A stretch of DNA of 64,000 nucleotides from Agrococcus pavilionensis RW1 (GTDB lineage Bacteria > Actinomycetota > Actinomycetes > Actinomycetales > Microbacteriaceae), in NCBI RefSeq assembly GCF_000400485.1, contig NZ_ASHR01000001.1, positions 1-64,000 of the forward strand, given 5' to 3'. The translations under genes were made by a program, and so were the position numbers. The stretch's first letter is position 1; each line of letters opens with the position of its first letter. The notes beneath the pieces are model-generated. The model did not search any database. It had not been told where the DNA came from and saw only the letters and a list, made by a program, of their open reading frames with translations. Below are positions 51,103 to 60,394 of the stretch, in pieces.

Positions 51103-52064
51103 CGGGCGCCTCCGAGCTCTGCGGACGGGTGGTCGGATGCGAGGAGCGAGTAGAGCACGGCCATGCGCACCGAGACGCCGGCGGTGACCTGCTCGAGGAT
51201 CGCCGAGCGGTCGGAGTCGGCGGCGCGGCTCGAGAGCTCGAGGCCGCGGTTCATCGGTCCCGGGTGCAGCAGGTGCGCGTCGCCGAGCCGGGCGAGGCGC
51301 TCGTCGGTGAGCGACCAGCCCGTGATGTACTCCGCGGCGCTCGGCGCGACCTTCCCCGCCTGCCGCTCGAGCTGCACGCGCAGGAGCATGAGCGCGTCCG
51401 GCCGCTCGTCGATCACGCGGTCGAGGCTCGGCTCGGCGCGCACGCCGAGGCGGGAGCCGTCCGCCGCGGCTGGCGGCAGCAGCGGCGGCGGGCCGACGAG
51501 CGTCACCTCGGCGCCGAGCGCGGGCAGCAGCAGCGCGTTCGAGCGCGCGACGCGCGAGTGGGCGATGTCGCCGACGATCGCGACGCGCACGCCGTCGAGC
51601 GCCTTCCCGCGAGCGGCGCCGCCGTGGATGCGCCGGCGCAGCGCGAAGGCGTCGAGCAGCGCTTGCGTGGGGTGCTCGTGCGTGCCGTCGCCCGCGTTGA
51701 CGACGGGTCGGCCGATCCAGTCGGCGAGCAGCGCGGGCGCGCCCGAGGCGCCCGAGCGCACGACGACGCCGTCGACGCCCATCGCCGCGATCGTGAGGCC
51801 CGTGTCGCGCAGCGACTCGCCCTTCGAGACGCTCGAGCCCTTGCCCGAGACGTTGATGACGTCGGCCGAGAGCCACTTGCCGGCGATCTCGAACGACGAG
51901 CGCGTGCGGGTCGAGTCCTCGAAGAAGAGGTTCACGACCGTCCGGCCGCGCAGGGCCGGCAGCTTCTTGAGCTCGCGGTCCTGGATCTGGTGCATGTCCT
52001 CGGCGAGGTCGAGCAGGCCGATCGCCTCGTCGCGCGGCATCGAGGCCGTCAGGAGGTGCCTCAT
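51099..52064 (-). CDS. pyrB: Aspartate carbamoyltransferase
   Basis: PyrB transfers the carbamoyl group to aspartate. The 321-aa catalytic chain has [13 protein letters not shown] with the STRTR carbamoyl-phosphate site, [23 protein letters not shown] and LHPGPMNRG. No regulatory chain PyrI is encoded. The ATG overlaps the pyrR stop codon. Confidence 0.97.
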   Translation of the reverse strand: MRHLLTASMPRDEAIGLLDLAEDMHQIQDRELKKLPALRGRTVVNLFFEDSTRTRSSFEIAGKWLSADVINVSGKGSSVSKGESLRDTGLTIAAMGVDGVVVRSGASGAPALLADWIGRPVVNAGDGTHEHPTQALLDAFALRRRIHGGAARGKALDGVRVAIVGDIAHSRVARSNALLLPALGAEVTLVGPPPLLPPAAADGSRLGVRAEPSLDRVIDERPDALMLLRVQLERQAGKVAPSAAEYITGWSLTDERLARLGDAHLLHPGPMNRGLELSSRAADSDRSAILEQVTAGVSVRMAVLYSLLASDHPSAELGGAR

Positions 52065-52618
52065 GCGGCCCCGTCCTCGATCGTCACGGCGTCGGCGCCG
52101 TCGACCTCGTCGAGCAGGATCCGGACGTGCTCGCTGCGCGCGCTCGGCAGGTTCTTGCCGACGAAGTCGGCGCGGATGGGCAGCTCGCGGTGGCCGCGGT
52201 CGACGAGCGCGGCGAGCCGCACGACGCGCGGGCGGCCGAGGTCGGCGAGCGCGTCGAGGGCGGCGCGGATCGTGCGGCCGGAGTAGAGCACGTCGTCGAC
52301 GAGCACGACGACGCGGTCGTCGACGCCCGCGGCGGGCACGCGCGTCGGCTGCGGCGCGCGCGTCGGCCGGCCGCGCAGGTCGTCGCGGTGCATCGTGACG
52401 TCGAGGGCGCCGACCCGGTCGGCGAAGCCGATGCCGGTGATGTCGGCGAGGCGGTCGGCGAGCCGCTGGGCGAGGTGCACGCCGCGGGTCGGGATGCCGA
52501 GCAGCACGAGGTCGTCGGCGCCGTGGTTGGCCTCGAGGATCTCGTGGGCGATGCGGGTGAGGGCCCGGCCGATCTCGTCGGGCCCGAGCACGGTGCGCGC
52601 ACCTGCACGCTGAGTCAC
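52061..52618 (-). CDS. pyrR: Pyrimidine operon regulator / uracil phosphoribosyltransferase
   Basis: PyrR binds a hairpin in its own mRNA leader when UMP is high and lowers expression of the operon; it also has weak uracil phosphoribosyltransferase activity. The 185-aa protein has the PRPP loop [21 protein letters not shown]-type motif ([12 protein letters not shown]) and the C-terminal [16 protein letters not shown]. The GTG start at 52618 was chosen because AAGGGAG lies 6 nt upstream and the conserved N-terminus begins there; an upstream in-frame ATG (52675) falls at the promoter. Confidence 0.95.
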   Translation of the reverse strand: MTQRAGARTVLGPDEIGRALTRIAHEILEANHGADDLVLLGIPTRGVHLAQRLADRLADITGIGFADRVGALDVTMHRDDLRGRPTRAPQPTRVPAAGVDDRVVVLVDDVLYSGRTIRAALDALADLGRPRVVRLAALVDRGHRELPIRADFVGKNLPSARSEHVRILLDEVDGADAVTIEDGAA

Positions 52619-52624
52619 GAGCGA

Positions 52625-52650
52625 CTCCCTTCTCCGCCTCACGGGACGGG
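52625..52650 (-). promoter_or_regulatory. PyrR-binding leader element overlapping the pyrR ribosome site
   Basis: The leader contains GTCCCGTGAGGCGGAGAAGG within a CCC...GGG stem. It resembles the known PyrR binding consensus (UCCAGAGAGGCU...AAGG type): a short GC stem capped by CGUGA, with purines AGAA bulged on the 3' side. The 3' side carries the AAGGGAG ribosome site (52625-52631), so PyrR binding would block initiation, as described for mycobacterial pyrR. No terminator hairpin is present, consistent with translational rather than transcriptional control. Confidence 0.65.
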
Positions 52651-52673
52651 CTTCAAGGTTGTCTGATGACTCC

Positions 52674-52679
52674 ACTCTA
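52674..52679 (-). promoter_or_regulatory. -10 element TAGAGT of the pyr operon
   Basis: TAGAGT ends 55 nt before the pyrR GTG; its first three bases are the TAG stop codon of the broken FAD gene. Transcription would begin about 50 nt upstream of pyrR, just before the PyrR-binding hairpin. Confidence 0.45.
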
Positions 52680-53859
52680 CCGCGTCGCGTGCTCCGGCCT
52701 GGGGCCGAGGCCGATGAAGCGCCCGAGCAGGTGCCGAAGGGCCGGCACGCGCTGCACGACGCGCAGCGGCAGCGGCACGGGCACGCGCGCGCCGCGCTCG
52801 GCGACCCGCACGAGCATGGTCTCGAGCCGCCGCTGCACGGCCTGCACGATCAGCGCGGGCGGCTCGCGCCGCCGCTGGATGCGGTGCAGCAGCGCCTCGC
52901 TCGGCCGCGCGCTCGCGAGCCGCGGCCCGAGCGCGTTCGCCGCGGCGACGGCGTCCTGGATCGCGAGGTTGATCCCCACGCCGCCGGCGGGCGACATCGC
53001 GTGCGCCGCGTCGCCGATCGCGAGCAGCCCGTCGCGGTGCCAGCGCGGCAGCCGGTCGATGCGCACGCGCAGCACCCGTACGTCGTCGAGCCGCAAGCCC
53101 GCGAGCCGCGCGGCGAACGAGGGCTCGAGCGCGCCCACCCGCCGCCGGAGCGCCGCGAGCGAGGCCTCGTCGCCCCGCCAGGCGCCGCGCCGCACGATGT
53201 GCGCGGCCTGGAAGAAGTCGCCCCGGTCGATCGACAGCAGCGCCCCGTCGCCGAGCTGCATGAACGTCACCGACTCGCCGGGCTCCCTGGGCACGCGGAA
53301 CCACAGCACGTCGATCGCGCTCGGCGCGCCGACCGGCTCGAGCCCCGCGTCGGCGCGCAGGCGCGAGTCGCGGCCGTCCGCGAGCACGGTGAGCCTCGCC
53401 CGCAGCTCGACGGGGCCCTCGGGCGTGTCGGCGACGACGCCGACGACCCGCTCGCCGTCGCGCAGCAGCGCGATCGCGTCGCACCGCATCCGCAGGTCGA
53501 ACGCGGCCTGCTCGCGCCCAGCATCCGCGAGCAGGTCGAGGAAGTCCCACTAACGCGATGCACTGCCGCACGGTCGGCAGGCGGCTGAAGTCCGCGAGCA
53601 CGAGCCGGCGGCCCGAGAAGCGCATCGAGACCTGCGGCAAGTCGGCGTGCGGGAGCGCGAGGAAGCGCTCGAGCAGCCCGATCTCGTGCAGCAGCTGCTG
53701 CGTCGACGGGTGGATCGTGTCGCCGCGAAAGTCGCGCAGGAAGTCGCCGTGGCGCTCGAGCACCGCCGTGCGGACGCCGGCGCGGGCGAGCAGCAGGCCG
53801 AGCATGAGGCCCGCGGGCCCGCCGCCCACCACGATGCAGTCATGCGTGCGCTCGGCCAT
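52677..53859 (-). pseudogene. Frameshifted FAD-dependent monooxygenase
   Basis: The N-terminal part (from 53859) has the FAD motif VVGGGPAGLMLGLLLARAGV and RGDTIHPSTQQLL. The C-terminal part, in another frame from about 53550, has VLADGRDSRLR and GLLAIGDAAHAMSPAGGVGINLAIQDA, all typical of PHBH/UbiH-like aromatic-ring hydroxylases. The frame breaks near 53548-53553: after ...RQCIAL the expected MPQ before WDFLDLLA is missing, consistent with an 8-nt loss. A 270-aa fragment could start at 53489 but would lack the FAD-binding N-terminus. It sits between nusB and pyrR. A sequencing error is possible. Confidence 0.8.
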
Positions 53860-53902
53860 GCGGCCATCCTCCGCGCTCGGGAGGCCGAGCGCGAGCGGCG
53901 GG

Positions 53903-54325
53903 TCAGGCGCGCTGCGCCGCGATCCGGCCGAGCACGCCGTTGATGAACGCGCCCGAGCGATCGGTCGACAGCTCGTTCGCGAGGTGCACGGCCTCCGAGA
54001 CCACGACGCTCGCCGGAGCCGTCTCGTGCTCGAGCTCCCACGCCCCGACCCGCAGGATCGCGAGATCGGTGCGCGGCATCCGGTCGAGCGTCCAGTGCTC
54101 GCTCGACGAGGCGATGAGCTCGTCGAGGCCCTCGAGCTCGTCGGCGACGCCCGCGACGATCTCGCGCGCGAACGCGAACCACGGGTGCTTCGCCCAGCCG
54201 AGCCGCGCGGCGGTGTCTCGCAGCACCGACTCCGGCGCCTCGTCCCGCGCCTGGGCGGAGTAGAGCACCTCGACGGCGTGCTTGCGCGCCTTGCGGCGCG
54301 AGGGGTAGGTCTCCTGACCGCTCAC
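53903..54325 (-). CDS. nusB: Transcription antitermination factor NusB
   Basis: NusB binds boxA RNA with S10 (NusE) and supports rRNA antitermination. The 140-aa protein has the all-alpha family pattern: SRRKARKHAVEVLYSAQ at the N-terminus, LDRMPRTDLAILRVGAWEL in the middle and VSEAVHLANELSTDRSGAFINGVLGRI at the end. The GTG start is one base past the efp stop codon. Confidence 0.95.
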   Translation of the reverse strand: MSGQETYPSRRKARKHAVEVLYSAQARDEAPESVLRDTAARLGWAKHPWFAFAREIVAGVADELEGLDELIASSSEHWTLDRMPRTDLAILRVGAWELEHETAPASVVVSEAVHLANELSTDRSGAFINGVLGRIAAQRA

Positions 54326-54326
54326 G

Positions 54327-54887
54327 TCAGTTGACGCGGCCGAGGTAGCTGCCGTCGCGCGTGTCGACCTTGATGCGGGTGCCCTGCTCGACGAAGAGCG
54401 GCACCTGGACCTCGGCGCCGGTCTCGACGGTCGCCGACTTCGTGCCGGCGCTCGAGCGGTCGCCCTGCAGGCCCGGCTCGGTGTAGGTGATCTCGAGCAC
54501 GACGGATGCCGGCAGCTCGACCTGCAGCGCCTCGCCCTCGTGCATCGAGATGGTCGCGGTGCCGTTCTCGAGCAGGTACTTCGAGGCGTCGCCCACGATG
54601 TCGGCGGGGATCGGCAGCTGCTCGTACGTGTCGTTGTCCATGAAGACGAAGTCGGTGCCGTCGTTGTACAGGAACTGGTAGTCGCGGCGGTCGACGGTCG
54701 CGAACTCGATCTTCGTGCCGGCGTTGAAGGTCTTGTCGACGACCTTCTGGCTGCGCGCGTTGCGCAGCTTCGTGCGCACGAAGGCGCCGCCCTTGCCCGG
54801 CTTGACGTGCTGGAACTCGATGACGCTCCAGAGCTGGCCGTCGAGGTTGAGGACCGCGCCGTTCTTGATGTCGTTCGTGGTTGCCAT
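54327..54887 (-). CDS. efp: Elongation factor P
   Basis: EF-P relieves ribosome stalling at polyproline. The 186-aa protein has three beta-barrel domains; the tip loop of domain I is KPGKGGAF, with Lys32 at the position that is modified in other species. No modification enzyme genes adjoin it. The C-terminal domain ends [15 protein letters not shown] likely promoter, TAGACT at 54938-54943, overlaps the aroQ stop codon, so efp-nusB may form a separate unit. Confidence 0.96.
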   Translation of the reverse strand: MATTNDIKNGAVLNLDGQLWSVIEFQHVKPGKGGAFVRTKLRNARSQKVVDKTFNAGTKIEFATVDRRDYQFLYNDGTDFVFMDNDTYEQLPIPADIVGDASKYLLENGTATISMHEGEALQVELPASVVLEITYTEPGLQGDRSSAGTKSATVETGAEVQVPLFVEQGTRIKVDTRDGSYLGRVN

Positions 54888-54937
54888 GGGGTTCCGTTCC
54901 GTGGTGCGTGCTGGGACCCCCGCGGGGCCGACAGACG

Positions 54938-54943
54938 AGTCTA
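54938..54943 (-). promoter_or_regulatory. -10 element TAGACT of efp embedded in the aroQ stop codon
   Basis: The TAG stop of aroQ continues as TAGACT, 50 nt upstream of the efp start. No -35 match is evident. Confidence 0.45.
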
Positions 54944-55375
54944 GCGGCCGACGATCGCGGCCGCGGCCAGGCGGTAGCCCTCGAGCCCGAAGCCGGCGAT
55001 GACGCCCGTCGCGACGCCGGAGATCACGGAGGTGTGGCGGAACGCCTCGCGCGCGTGCGGGTTCGAGATGTGCACCTCCACGAGCGGGGCCACGCCCTGC
55101 AGCTGCGCGCACGCGTCGCGGAGCGCGTAGGAGTAGTGCGTGAACGCCGCGGGGTTCAGGATCACCGGGGTGCGCGCATCCACCGCTTCGTGGATCCAGC
55201 CCACGAGCTCGGCCTCGTCGTCGGTCTGGCGCACGTCGGCCTCGACCCGCTGCTCGAGCGAGCCGGCGGCCTCGACGAGCGGGGCGATGTCGGCGATCGT
55301 CGCGGTGCCGTAGACCTCGGGCTCGCGAGTGCCGAGCCGGCCGAGGTTCGGGCCGTTGAGGACGAGGATGCGCAT
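54941..55375 (-). CDS. aroQ: 3-dehydroquinate dehydratase (type II)
   Basis: AroQ removes water from 3-dehydroquinate, the third shikimate step. The 144-aa protein has the usual type II length, with [20 protein letters not shown] (catalytic Arg and Tyr), [17 protein letters not shown] (Asn) and [18 protein letters not shown] (catalytic His). It follows aroB on the same strand but is separated from it by 266 bp holding two repeat arms. A CAGGAT hexamer and a G-rich run lie just before the ATG. Confidence 0.95.
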   Translation of the reverse strand: MRILVLNGPNLGRLGTREPEVYGTATIADIAPLVEAAGSLEQRVEADVRQTDDEAELVGWIHEAVDARTPVILNPAAFTHYSYALRDACAQLQGVAPLVEVHISNPHAREAFRHTSVISGVATGVIAGFGLEGYRLAAAAIVGR

Positions 55376-55410
55376 GCCCCCATCCTGCCCGACGGCCGCT
55401 CCCCGCGTGC

Positions 55411-55470
55411 GCGAGTGGCGCCTCCCGCAGGTCAGTGGCGCCTCCCGCACCTGAGGGGCGCCTCCCGCAC
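55411..55470. repeat. 20-bp repeat cluster C, left arm
   Basis: Three 20-bp copies (55411, 55431, 55451) of the same unit as array A: each contains GGCGCCTCCCGCA preceded by GAGT, CAGT or GAGG. A decayed fourth copy follows. The orientation is the same as array A, and the inverted right arm lies 40 bp away, so cluster C is a miniature of the A/B pair without a gene inside. Confidence 0.85.
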
Positions 55471-55510
55471 CCGGAGCGCCGCGAGCTGCGTTCGCCGCTG
55501 AACTCGCACG

Positions 55511-55630
55511 CAAGGCGCCACTCACCCACCGCAGGCGCCACTCACCCACCGCAGGCGCCACTCACCCACCGCGGGAGCCACTCACGTACCGACGGCGCCA
55601 CTCAGCCACCGCGGGCGCCGGTCGGGTGCG
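55511..55630. repeat. 20-bp repeat cluster C, right arm (inverted)
   Basis: Five 20-bp copies starting at 55511, 55531, 55551, 55571 and 55591, of the type GCAGGCGCCACTCACCCACC, with a decayed sixth at 55611-55630. They are in the array B orientation, facing the left arm. The CCCACCGC flank differs from the CCTGCGGG flank of array B, while the GGCGCCACTCA core is kept. The cluster separates aroB from aroQ. Confidence 0.85.
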
Positions 55631-55641
55631 GGAGCGACCGG

Positions 55642-56706
55642 TCAGTCGGCGAGGGACTGGTAGGCCATGAACAGCAGGCTGTCGTCGGGGCCCTCGAGGA
55701 TGCGGGGCTTGGCGACGTCGTCGAGCACGACGAAGCGCAGCATCGAGCCGCGCGCCTTCTTGTCCTTGCGCATCGTGCCGAGCAGCGTCTGCCAGCGCCC
55801 GACCGGGTAGCTCGTCGGCAGCTCGAGCGACTGCAGGATCGCGCGGTGGCGGTCGACGACCGACTCGGGCAAGCGGCCCGCGAGCCGCGAGAGCTCGGCC
55901 GCGAACACGAGCCCGATCGAGACCGCCGCGCCGTGGCGCCAGCGGTAGCGCTCGGTGTGCTCGATCGCGTGCCCGAGCGTGTGGCCGTAGTTGAGGAACT
56001 CGCGCTCGCCGCGCTCGCGGAAGTCGTTCGCGACGACGCGCGCCTTCACCTCGATCGAGCGCGCGACGACCTCCTCGAACTCCGGGGCCGTCGGGTCGGT
56101 TGCCGCGTCGAACGAGCCCTCGAGCAGCTCGAGGATGCGCGGGTCGGCGATGAAGCCCGCCTTCACGATCTCGGCGAAGCCCGTCAGCAGCTCGTTGCGC
56201 GGCAGCGAGTCGACGAGCTCGAGGTCGGCGACGACGACCGCGGGGTGGTGGAAGGCGCCGACGAGGTTCTTGCCCTGCTCGGTGTTGATGCCCGTCTTGC
56301 CGCCGACCGCGGCGTCGACGATGCCGAGCACGCTCGTGGGCGCCTGCAGCACCCGCACGCCGCGCAGCCACGTCGCGGCGACGAAGCCCGCGAGGTCGGT
56401 GACGGCGCCGCCGCCGAGGCCGAGCACCGCATCGGTCCTCGTGAACTCCGCCTGCCCCATGATCTGCCACAGGAACTGCGCGACCTCGATGCGCTTCGCC
56501 GCCTCGGCATCGGGCACCTCGGCGAGCAGCACCTCGATGCCGTCGAGCTCGGCCTTCAAGTGGTCGGCGACGCGGCTCATCGCCGGCTGGTGCACGACGA
56601 GCAGCCGCTGCGCGTCGCCGAGCGAGGCGCGGAGGCGCTCGACGAGCACGCCGCGGCCGACGTGCACCTCGTAGGGGGCATCGGTCTCGACGCGGATCGT
56701 GGTCAT
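55642..56706 (-). CDS. aroB: 3-dehydroquinate synthase
   Basis: AroB cyclises DAHP to 3-dehydroquinate using NAD and zinc. The 354-aa protein has GLGGGAVTDLAGFVAATWLRG (NAD site), VDAAVGGKTGIN, and zinc ligands in GFAEIVKAGF (Glu), LNYGHTLGHAIE and WRHGAAVSIG (His). The ATG has a strong AAGGAG ribosome site overlapping the end of aroK, 16 bp upstream. Confidence 0.97.
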   Translation of the reverse strand: MTTIRVETDAPYEVHVGRGVLVERLRASLGDAQRLLVVHQPAMSRVADHLKAELDGIEVLLAEVPDAEAAKRIEVAQFLWQIMGQAEFTRTDAVLGLGGGAVTDLAGFVAATWLRGVRVLQAPTSVLGIVDAAVGGKTGINTEQGKNLVGAFHHPAVVVADLELVDSLPRNELLTGFAEIVKAGFIADPRILELLEGSFDAATDPTAPEFEEVVARSIEVKARVVANDFRERGEREFLNYGHTLGHAIEHTERYRWRHGAAVSIGLVFAAELSRLAGRLPESVVDRHRAILQSLELPTSYPVGRWQTLLGTMRKDKKARGSMLRFVVLDDVAKPRILEGPDDSLLFMAYQSLAD

Positions 56707-56722
56707 GGGGTCTCCTTCGCGG

Positions 56723-57280
56723 TCACAGCCCGCGCTCGGCGAGCCAGGCCTGCAGCTCGTCGAGCACGCGGGCCATCGGGGTCCTGGATGTGTCGAGGGT
56801 GACGTCGGCGAGGGAGCGGTAGAGCGGCTCCCGCTCCGCAGCGATGCGACGCCACGCGTCGATGCCGTCGGCGACGAGGGGCCGCCCGCCGCCGCCGAGG
56901 CGCCGCTCGGCGGCGTGCTCGTCGACCGTCACGAGCACGACGGTCGCCGCCCCGAGCAGCTCGCGGGAGCCCTCGTCGAGCACCGCTCCCCCGCCGAGCG
57001 CGACGACCGTGCCCGGCACGAGCGCGCGCCGCACGGCCTCCGCCTCCCAGCGCCGGAACACGGCCTCGCCGTGGGCGGCGAAGATCTCGGGGATCGGCCC
57101 GTGCTCGAGCACGACGAGGCGGTCGGTGTCGGCGAAGGTGCGGCCGATGCGGCTCGCGAGCTTGCGGCCGAGCGAGGTCTTGCCGGCCGCCATCGGCCCG
57201 ATGAGCGCGATCGGCGGGCGGTCGCTCGCCTCGTCGCCGGGCCGGGGCGCCTCGCCCGTCGGGGCCGCGCCGCCGGTCAC
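56723..57280 (-). CDS. aroK: Shikimate kinase
   Basis: AroK phosphorylates shikimate at O3. The 185-aa P-loop kinase has [21 protein letters not shown] in the shikimate site (FADTDRLV), FRRWEAEAV and [17 protein letters not shown]. About 20 extra Gly/Pro-rich residues precede the P-loop. The GTG start overlaps the aroC stop codon (GTGA). Confidence 0.95.
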   Translation of the reverse strand: MTGGAAPTGEAPRPGDEASDRPPIALIGPMAAGKTSLGRKLASRIGRTFADTDRLVVLEHGPIPEIFAAHGEAVFRRWEAEAVRRALVPGTVVALGGGAVLDEGSRELLGAATVVLVTVDEHAAERRLGGGGRPLVADGIDAWRRIAAEREPLYRSLADVTLDTSRTPMARVLDELQAWLAERGL

Positions 57281-58464
57281 GGCAGGGTGCGGAGGCGCTC
57301 GGGGATCGCGGCGACGTACGCCTCGAGGTTCCGCCGGGTCTCGGCGACCGAGTCGCCGCCGAACTTCTCGAGCATCGCGTCGGCGAGCACGAGCGCGACC
57401 ATCGCCTCTGCGACGACGCCGGACGCGGGCACGGCGCACACGTCGCTGCGCTGGTGGTGGGCCTGCGCGGCGTCGCCCGTCGCGACGTCGACCGTGCGGA
57501 GCGCGCGCGGCACGGTCGCGATCGGCTTCATGCCCGCGCGCACGCGCAGCACGCCGCCGGTCGTCATGCCGCCCTCGATGCCGCCCGCGCGGCCGGTCTC
57601 GCGGCGCACGCCCTCCTCGTCGACGAGCAGCTCGTCGTGGGCGACGCTCCCCCGCCGGCGGGTCGTCTCGAAGCCGTCGCCGACCTCGACGCCCTTGATC
57701 GCCTGGATGCTCATGAGCGCGCCGGCGAGCCGGCTGTCGAGCCGGCGGTCCCAGTGCACGTAGGAGCCGAGGCCCGGCGGCAGGCCGTAGGCGAGCACCT
57801 CGACGATGCCGCCGAGCGTGTCGCCCGAGCGCCGGGCGTCCTCGACCTCGGCGAGCATCGCCGCGCTCGTCGCGGGGTCGTTGCAGCGCAGCTCGTCGGC
57901 GTCGAGCCGGTCGACGTCGTCGGGCGTCGGCAGCGGCGCGCCGTCGGGCACGCGCACGGGGCCGATCGAGAGCGTGTGGCTCACGAGCCGCACGCCGAGC
58001 TCGGCGAGGAACGCGCGCGCCACCGCGCCGAGCGCGACGCGCGCGGCCGTCTCGCGGGCGCTCGCGCGCTCGAGCACGGGGCGCGCCTCGTCGAAGCCGT
58101 GCTTCTGCATGCCGACGAGGTCGGCGTGCCCCGGCCGCGGCCGCGTGAGCTTCGCGGCGCGCGCGCCGGTGAGCTCGCCCTCGAGCGGCGCGGCGCTCAT
58201 GACCTCCTGCCACTTCGGCCACTCGGTGTTGCCGATGCGCAGCGCGACCGGGCCACCCTGGCTGAGCCCGTGGCGCACGCCGCCCGAGATCGACAGCTCG
58301 TCCTGCTCGAACTTCATGCGCGCGCCGCGGCCCGCGCCGAGCTTGCGGCGCTGCAGGTCGGCCTCGATCGCCTCCGCCGTCACGGGCACGCCCGCGGGCA
58401 GCCCTTCGAGAAGGGCGAGCAGTTCGGGGCCGTGGGATTCCCCGGCGGTGAGCCAGCGCAGCAT
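57277..58464 (-). CDS. aroC: Chorismate synthase
   Basis: AroC makes chorismate from EPSP using reduced FMN; chorismate then feeds TrpE in the downstream cluster. The 395-aa protein begins [21 protein letters not shown] and has [17 protein letters not shown] and [13 protein letters not shown], all signature regions. Start choice: ATG 58464 gives the usual N-terminus, but GTG 58470, two codons earlier, would overlap the aroE stop codon as GTGA in the style of this operon. Confidence 0.96.
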   Translation of the reverse strand: MLRWLTAGESHGPELLALLEGLPAGVPVTAEAIEADLQRRKLGAGRGARMKFEQDELSISGGVRHGLSQGGPVALRIGNTEWPKWQEVMSAAPLEGELTGARAAKLTRPRPGHADLVGMQKHGFDEARPVLERASARETAARVALGAVARAFLAELGVRLVSHTLSIGPVRVPDGAPLPTPDDVDRLDADELRCNDPATSAAMLAEVEDARRSGDTLGGIVEVLAYGLPPGLGSYVHWDRRLDSRLAGALMSIQAIKGVEVGDGFETTRRRGSVAHDELLVDEEGVRRETGRAGGIEGGMTTGGVLRVRAGMKPIATVPRALRTVDVATGDAAQAHHQRSDVCAVPASGVVAEAMVALVLADAMLEKFGGDSVAETRRNLEAYVAAIPERLRTLP

Positions 58465-58466
58465 GC

Positions 58467-59315
58467 TCACGATTCTTCCAGACCCGTCGCGACCGCGAGT
58501 GCCGACCGCATCGCGGCGGCGACGCGCTCCTCGTCGGGCAGCGGCGACGCCACGTCGCCGCTCGTGAAGATCCGCACCTGCAGCACCGCTTGGCCCAGCA
58601 GCATCTCGCGCCCGTCGATGAGGGCTCCCGCGGGCACTGCACCCCGGTAGCGCGACCCGTCGGCGCGCGCGTAGTCGGCGTCGAGGAGCATCGAGGGCGG
58701 ATGCGCGAAGGCCGGCACGACGTCGGCGGCCGCGGGCAGCGTCGAGACGGCCGCGTCGACGGCCGGGAGCGCCTCGCCGAGCGGCTGCAGGGCGACCTCG
58801 ACGTCGAGCCGCGCGCCGAGCGCGACGAGCTGCGCGCCCTTCGCGGGGCTGCGGAGCGCGACGGCGACGCTGCGCGCGCCGAGCTCGGCGAGGGCGACGA
58901 GCGCCGAGCTCGCGGTCGCCCCGGCGCCGACGATCGCGCCGGTCGCGGCCTCCTCGAGCCCGCCGCCGGCGAAGGCGCGCACGATGCCGCCGACGTCGGT
59001 GTTCCAGCCGCGCGGGCGCGCGCCGAGCAGCAGCGTGTTCGCGGCGCCCGTCAGCCGCGCGCGCTCGTCGAGCGAGGCCGCGAGCAGCGCCGCCTCGCGC
59101 TTGAGCGGCGCCGTGACGGAGAGCCCGAGCCACGACGCGTCGAGCACGTCGACGAAGCCCTCGAGCTCGCCCTCGCGCACGGGGCGGCGCTCGTAGCGCC
59201 AGTCGAGCCCGAGCGCTCGCGCGGCCGCGCCGTGCAGCACGGGCGAGAGGGAGTGCTCGATCGGCCAGCCGACGACCGCGAGCCGCCGGCTCGCGCCGCG
59301 CTCGGCGGCCGTCAC
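58467..59315 (-). CDS. aroE: Shikimate dehydrogenase
   Basis: AroE reduces 3-dehydroshikimate with NADPH. The 282-aa protein has the shikimate site [11 protein letters not shown] and [10 protein letters not shown] (catalytic Lys), [16 protein letters not shown] (catalytic Asp) and the nucleotide site [17 protein letters not shown]. The GTG start follows the mltG stop codon after one base. Confidence 0.94.
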   Translation of the reverse strand: MTAAERGASRRLAVVGWPIEHSLSPVLHGAAARALGLDWRYERRPVREGELEGFVDVLDASWLGLSVTAPLKREAALLAASLDERARLTGAANTLLLGARPRGWNTDVGGIVRAFAGGGLEEAATGAIVGAGATASSALVALAELGARSVAVALRSPAKGAQLVALGARLDVEVALQPLGEALPAVDAAVSTLPAAADVVPAFAHPPSMLLDADYARADGSRYRGAVPAGALIDGREMLLGQAVLQVRIFTSGDVASPLPDEERVAAAMRSALAVATGLEES

Positions 59316-59316
59316 G

Positions 59317-60393
59317 TCACCCGCCCCAGCCCGGGTTGTCGCGCAGGAACTGCTGGAACTGCTGCACCGCGACGTTGTGCTCGGCGAGCGTCTCCGAGAA
59401 CACGGTCTCGCCGGTGTCGGGGTTGACCGTGACGAAGTAGAGCCAGTCGCCCTCGGTCGGCGAGAGCGCCGCCTGGATCGCGACGTCGCCGGGCGCGCCG
59501 ATCGGCCCGACCGGGAGTCCCGGCCGCGCGTAGGTGTTGTAGGGGTTGTCGGCGTCGGCGCGCTCCTCGGCCGTCGTCGTGACGACGTGGAGGTTGCCGG
59601 TGCCGTACGCGACGGTCGCGTCGGACTGCAGCCGCATGCCGATGTCGAGGCGGTTCTGGAAGACGCGGGCCACGCGCCCGAAGTCATCCGGCAGGCGCGC
59701 CTCGCGCTGCACGAGCGACGCGAACGTCAGCACGCGCTGGCGGTCGGCCTCCGCGACGCCCGCGGCGTCGAGCGCCTGCACCTGGCGGGCGATCATCGCC
59801 TCGAGCACGCCCTCGGCGGTGATGCCCTCGTCGAACGTGTAGGTCGCGGGGAAGAGCCAGCCCTCGAGCGTCACCGCGTCGGCCGGCAGGTCGAAGCGAG
59901 CGAGGTCGCTCTCGAGCTGCAGGAACTCGGCCTGCGGGATGCCGAGGTCGCGCTCGAGCCGCTCGTACACCTGCGGGAGCGTGTAGCCCTCGGGCACCGT
60001 GACGCGCAGCTCCGCCTTGTTCGCGGGGTCGAGGATGGCGTCGAGCGCGCCTTGCGCCGACATCTCGAGCTGCACGCGGTACGCGCCGGGATGCAGCTGG
60101 ATCGACGGGTCGGCGATGAGGATGTCGGTGAACGCCTCGGTGCTCGCGATGACGCCCTGCTCGTGCAGCGTCTCGGCGACCGCGTAGCCGTTGTCGCCCG
60201 GCTGCACCTGCACGACGACCTCGCCCGTGCCGGGGCCGGCGAAGTCCTCCGGTCCGCTGAAGCGGTCGGCGAGCCGGGGCACGACGACCGCGGCCGCGAT
60301 CGCGATGCCGATGACGGCGACGAGCGCGATGCTCCAGCCGATGATCCGGCGCCGGTTGCGCGCCTGCCGCGCGCGAGCTCGACGTCCTGCCAT
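59317..60393 (-). CDS. mltG: Endolytic murein transglycosylase MltG
   Basis: MltG cuts nascent peptidoglycan strands at the membrane and sets glycan length. The 358-aa protein has a basic cytoplasmic N-terminus, one membrane helix (about 17-40), a LysM-like region (VVVQVQPGDNGYAVAETLHEQG) and the YceG catalytic domain with the Glu in FASLVQREARLPDD, followed by GMRLQSDATVAYG and PYNTYARPGLPVGPIGAPG. It lies between ruvX and aroE, the usual actinobacterial order. Confidence 0.95.
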   Translation of the reverse strand: MAGRRARARQARNRRRIIGWSIALVAVIGIAIAAAVVVPRLADRFSGPEDFAGPGTGEVVVQVQPGDNGYAVAETLHEQGVIASTEAFTDILIADPSIQLHPGAYRVQLEMSAQGALDAILDPANKAELRVTVPEGYTLPQVYERLERDLGIPQAEFLQLESDLARFDLPADAVTLEGWLFPATYTFDEGITAEGVLEAMIARQVQALDAAGVAEADRQRVLTFASLVQREARLPDDFGRVARVFQNRLDIGMRLQSDATVAYGTGNLHVVTTTAEERADADNPYNTYARPGLPVGPIGAPGDVAIQAALSPTEGDWLYFVTVNPDTGETVFSETLAEHNVAVQQFQQFLRDNPGWGG

Positions 60394-60394
60394 G

